NCBI GenBank assembly: GCA_900696465.1
Contig: CAADGE010000048.1
Span: 393,523-457,522 of the forward strand
Direction of reading: 5' to 3'
Source of the DNA: an uncultured Planctomycetota bacterium
Lineage (GTDB): Bacteria > Planctomycetota > Phycisphaerae > UBA1845 > UTPLA1
Length of the DNA: 64,000 bases
Positions within the stretch are counted from its first letter, which is position 1; the number at the start of each line of letters is the position of its first letter. The notes under the pieces are model-generated. The model did no database searches, was not told the DNA's origin, and saw only the letters and a program-made list of their open reading frames with translations. A program made the position numbers and the translations under genes. This document shows positions 62,860 to 64,000 of this stretch, piece after piece.

Positions 62860-63822
62860 TCAGGGCCTGCCTTCCGTGGAAGCTTCCGGTGCCGGCAGAT
62901 CCTTTGCCGGTGCCGGCAAAAGAATCCCCGCAGCGCGGAGGAAGTCTTCCACATCCTGCCAATACTGAGCTTCGTTTTCATCACCAGGGAAATCGTTGTG
63001 GCTGCACGCGTACTCGCGGTAGGTCACCTGTCGCCCGAGGTCTCGAAGTTTCCGACCGTGCGACACAGGGACGATCTCGTCCTCGGTTCCGTGCATGATG
63101 AGCACGGGAACATCCAGCTCTGCCACGACGCGATCCACCCGAAAGGGATTCTTCGCGAGAAACGGAGGAGCAAGGTAGCGTCGTGCCATCGCTGCGACAC
63201 TGACGAAGCTGGATTCCAGCACGAGGGCCGCTGGTTTGCGTCTGGCCGCGAGGCCGGCGGCCACACCTCCGCCCATCGAACGGCCGTGAATGACAATCCG
63301 GCGCGGATCAACATCAGGCCGCTTGAGGACCTCATCGAAGAAATAAACGGCATCCTCGACGATGCCGCGCTCGCTCGGCTTGCCTGCGGAACGACCATAA
63401 CCGCGATACTCAGGCAGCAAAATCGCGAAACCAAGCTTCTGGTAGCCATTCACGATGTGCGGCTGGAAATCGATGATCTCGGCGTTTCCATGGCAGAAAA
63501 CGAGGAGCGGCGCAGGGTGATCTCGAAAACGCGGCAGTGGCGGAAGGTACCACGCAACCACCTGGCCGGCGTCGATGTCGCGCTTCAGCACGACCGTGGA
63601 GGCGTCATACTTTTCAAGGGCAAAGGGCTGCGGTGCAAGATCCGCCGGAAATAGCAAATGGTCCTGATAGAAGTACAGTACCGCGCACCAGACGATGTAG
63701 ATCACAATCGCATGAACAAGGATGCGCTTCCAGCCACGAATGCGAGGCGGCACAGGGGCAGCTTCGCCGTCCGCCTCATCTGGTGTCGCATCGTTCGTCG
63801 CGTTGCCCTTCGATTCGCCCAT
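62860..63822 (-). CDS. Membrane-anchored alpha/beta hydrolase
   Basis: The 320-residue protein has one N-terminal membrane segment (ILVHAIVIYIVWCAVLYFY, residues 34-52) and an alpha/beta hydrolase domain. The domain has FCHGNAEIIDF, LPEYRGYGRSAGKPSERG, and the nucleophile HGRSMGGGVAAG. The acid is probably in MHGTEDEIVP and the histidine in YACSHNDFPG. It resembles Bem46-type hydrolases bound to a membrane. purN follows with a TGATG overlap if the upstream purN start is used. The substrate is not predictable. Confidence 0.85.
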   Translation of the reverse strand: MGESKGNATNDATPDEADGEAAPVPPRIRGWKRILVHAIVIYIVWCAVLYFYQDHLLFPADLAPQPFALEKYDASTVVLKRDIDAGQVVAWYLPPLPRFRDHPAPLLVFCHGNAEIIDFQPHIVNGYQKLGFAILLPEYRGYGRSAGKPSERGIVEDAVYFFDEVLKRPDVDPRRIVIHGRSMGGGVAAGLAARRKPAALVLESSFVSVAAMARRYLAPPFLAKNPFRVDRVVAELDVPVLIMHGTEDEIVPVSHGRKLRDLGRQVTYREYACSHNDFPGDENEAQYWQDVEDFLRAAGILLPAPAKDLPAPEASTEGRP

Positions 63823-63951
63823 GGCACTCGTGCGGAGTATATCGCAAACTGCCGATCAGGGGTGACCGACAATGGTATTCGTCCGGCCAACCCCGTCTAC
63901 CAATCTCTGGGCGAGGCGGGCATGCTGCTTCCGTAATAGACGGAGGTGGGT

Positions 63952-64000
63952 ATGCCGCGCGAGGGAAGTCGTGATCTGAAGAAAGAGAAGTTCTGGCGGC
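63952..64000 (+). CDS. tnpA: Start of an IS66-type tnpA accessory gene (partial)
   Basis: ATG 63952 has GGAGG 5 nt upstream. The 16 visible residues (MPREGSRDLKKEKFWR) look like the N-terminus of IS66 TnpA-type accessory proteins (RDxxKxxFWR). The window ends there. No terminal inverted repeat was identified in 63823-63951. This is a tentative sign that an insertion sequence begins at the right edge. Confidence 0.45.
   Translation, partial: MPREGSRDLKKEKFWR

Overview
The window looks like chromosomal DNA of a GC-rich, Gram-negative Planctomycetota bacterium, most likely of the Phycisphaerae type. This is an inference. It rests on three large secreted proteins ending in dockerin type I-like Ca-binding repeats, Kelch and Ig-like extracellular architectures, LpxA (lipid A), a bactofilin, an nuoD gene standing alone, rnpA without an adjacent rpmH, and frequent non-ATG starts. 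Most loci are ordinary housekeeping genes. No complete mobile element, CRISPR array, rRNA or tRNA gene was recognised; an IS66-like element may begin at the right edge.

Layout. 1-1302: end of prmC and a GT9 glycosyltransferase. 1323-1538: a probable ~180-nt structured RNA on the minus strand. 1639-5060: selB-selA (selenocysteine insertion). 5124-7870: two glycolytic genes (apgM, pyk). 8066-12000: a surface-glycan group (GT4, Wzm/TagG-like ABC permease, TMTC-like membrane protein with TPRs). 12117-17923: ychF, the KtrB/KtrA potassium system, pyrophosphatase, a TPR protein and ndk. 17939-23727 (minus): a fused MFS/spermidine synthase-like protein and a secreted Kelch/Ig/dockerin protein. 23950-29472: threonine synthase, a second PLP enzyme, a small zinc-ribbon protein and a duplicated secreted dockerin protein. 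29522-34094 (minus): GbsR/MarR regulator, CstA, MutL. 34183-38701: PhoD-like phosphatase, nuoD, lipoprotein, GT2. 38926-39984 (minus): a ~1.05-kb apparently non-coding structured RNA. 40262-48388: rnpA, bactofilin, RnfD/RnfC, an unknown polytopic membrane protein, LpxA, acyl-CoA/AMP ligase. 48673-51996: two Ser/Ala/Gly-rich secreted proteins and a dockerin-tagged metzincin-type protease. 52134-58495: an NDUFA9-like reductase, then a beta-oxidation run (two enoyl-CoA hydratase-family enzymes, 3-hydroxyacyl-CoA dehydrogenase, thiolase) and a DUF547 lipoprotein. 58558-64000: ACT protein, degenerate Gfo/Idh/MocA protein, rplM-rpsI, two alpha/beta hydrolases, purN and the start of an IS66-type tnpA.

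The most striking signal is the 38926-39984 locus. It carries a minus-strand promoter at the right distance, a terminal helix of about 17 bp joining the two ends, many internal hairpins (several with GNRA loops), two long-range helices, and a U-rich tract straight after the closing helix. There is no credible protein on either strand. By eye it does not match rRNA, RNase P, tmRNA, SRP, 6S or a group II intron.

The second theme is short dispersed repeats (a palindromic element with a 21-nt core and AATCCGAAATCC-type 'words') that lie inside coding regions as in-frame linkers (mutL, the PLP enzyme, the TPR protein, the DUF547 lipoprotein). All homology statements are from motif recognition without database searches.
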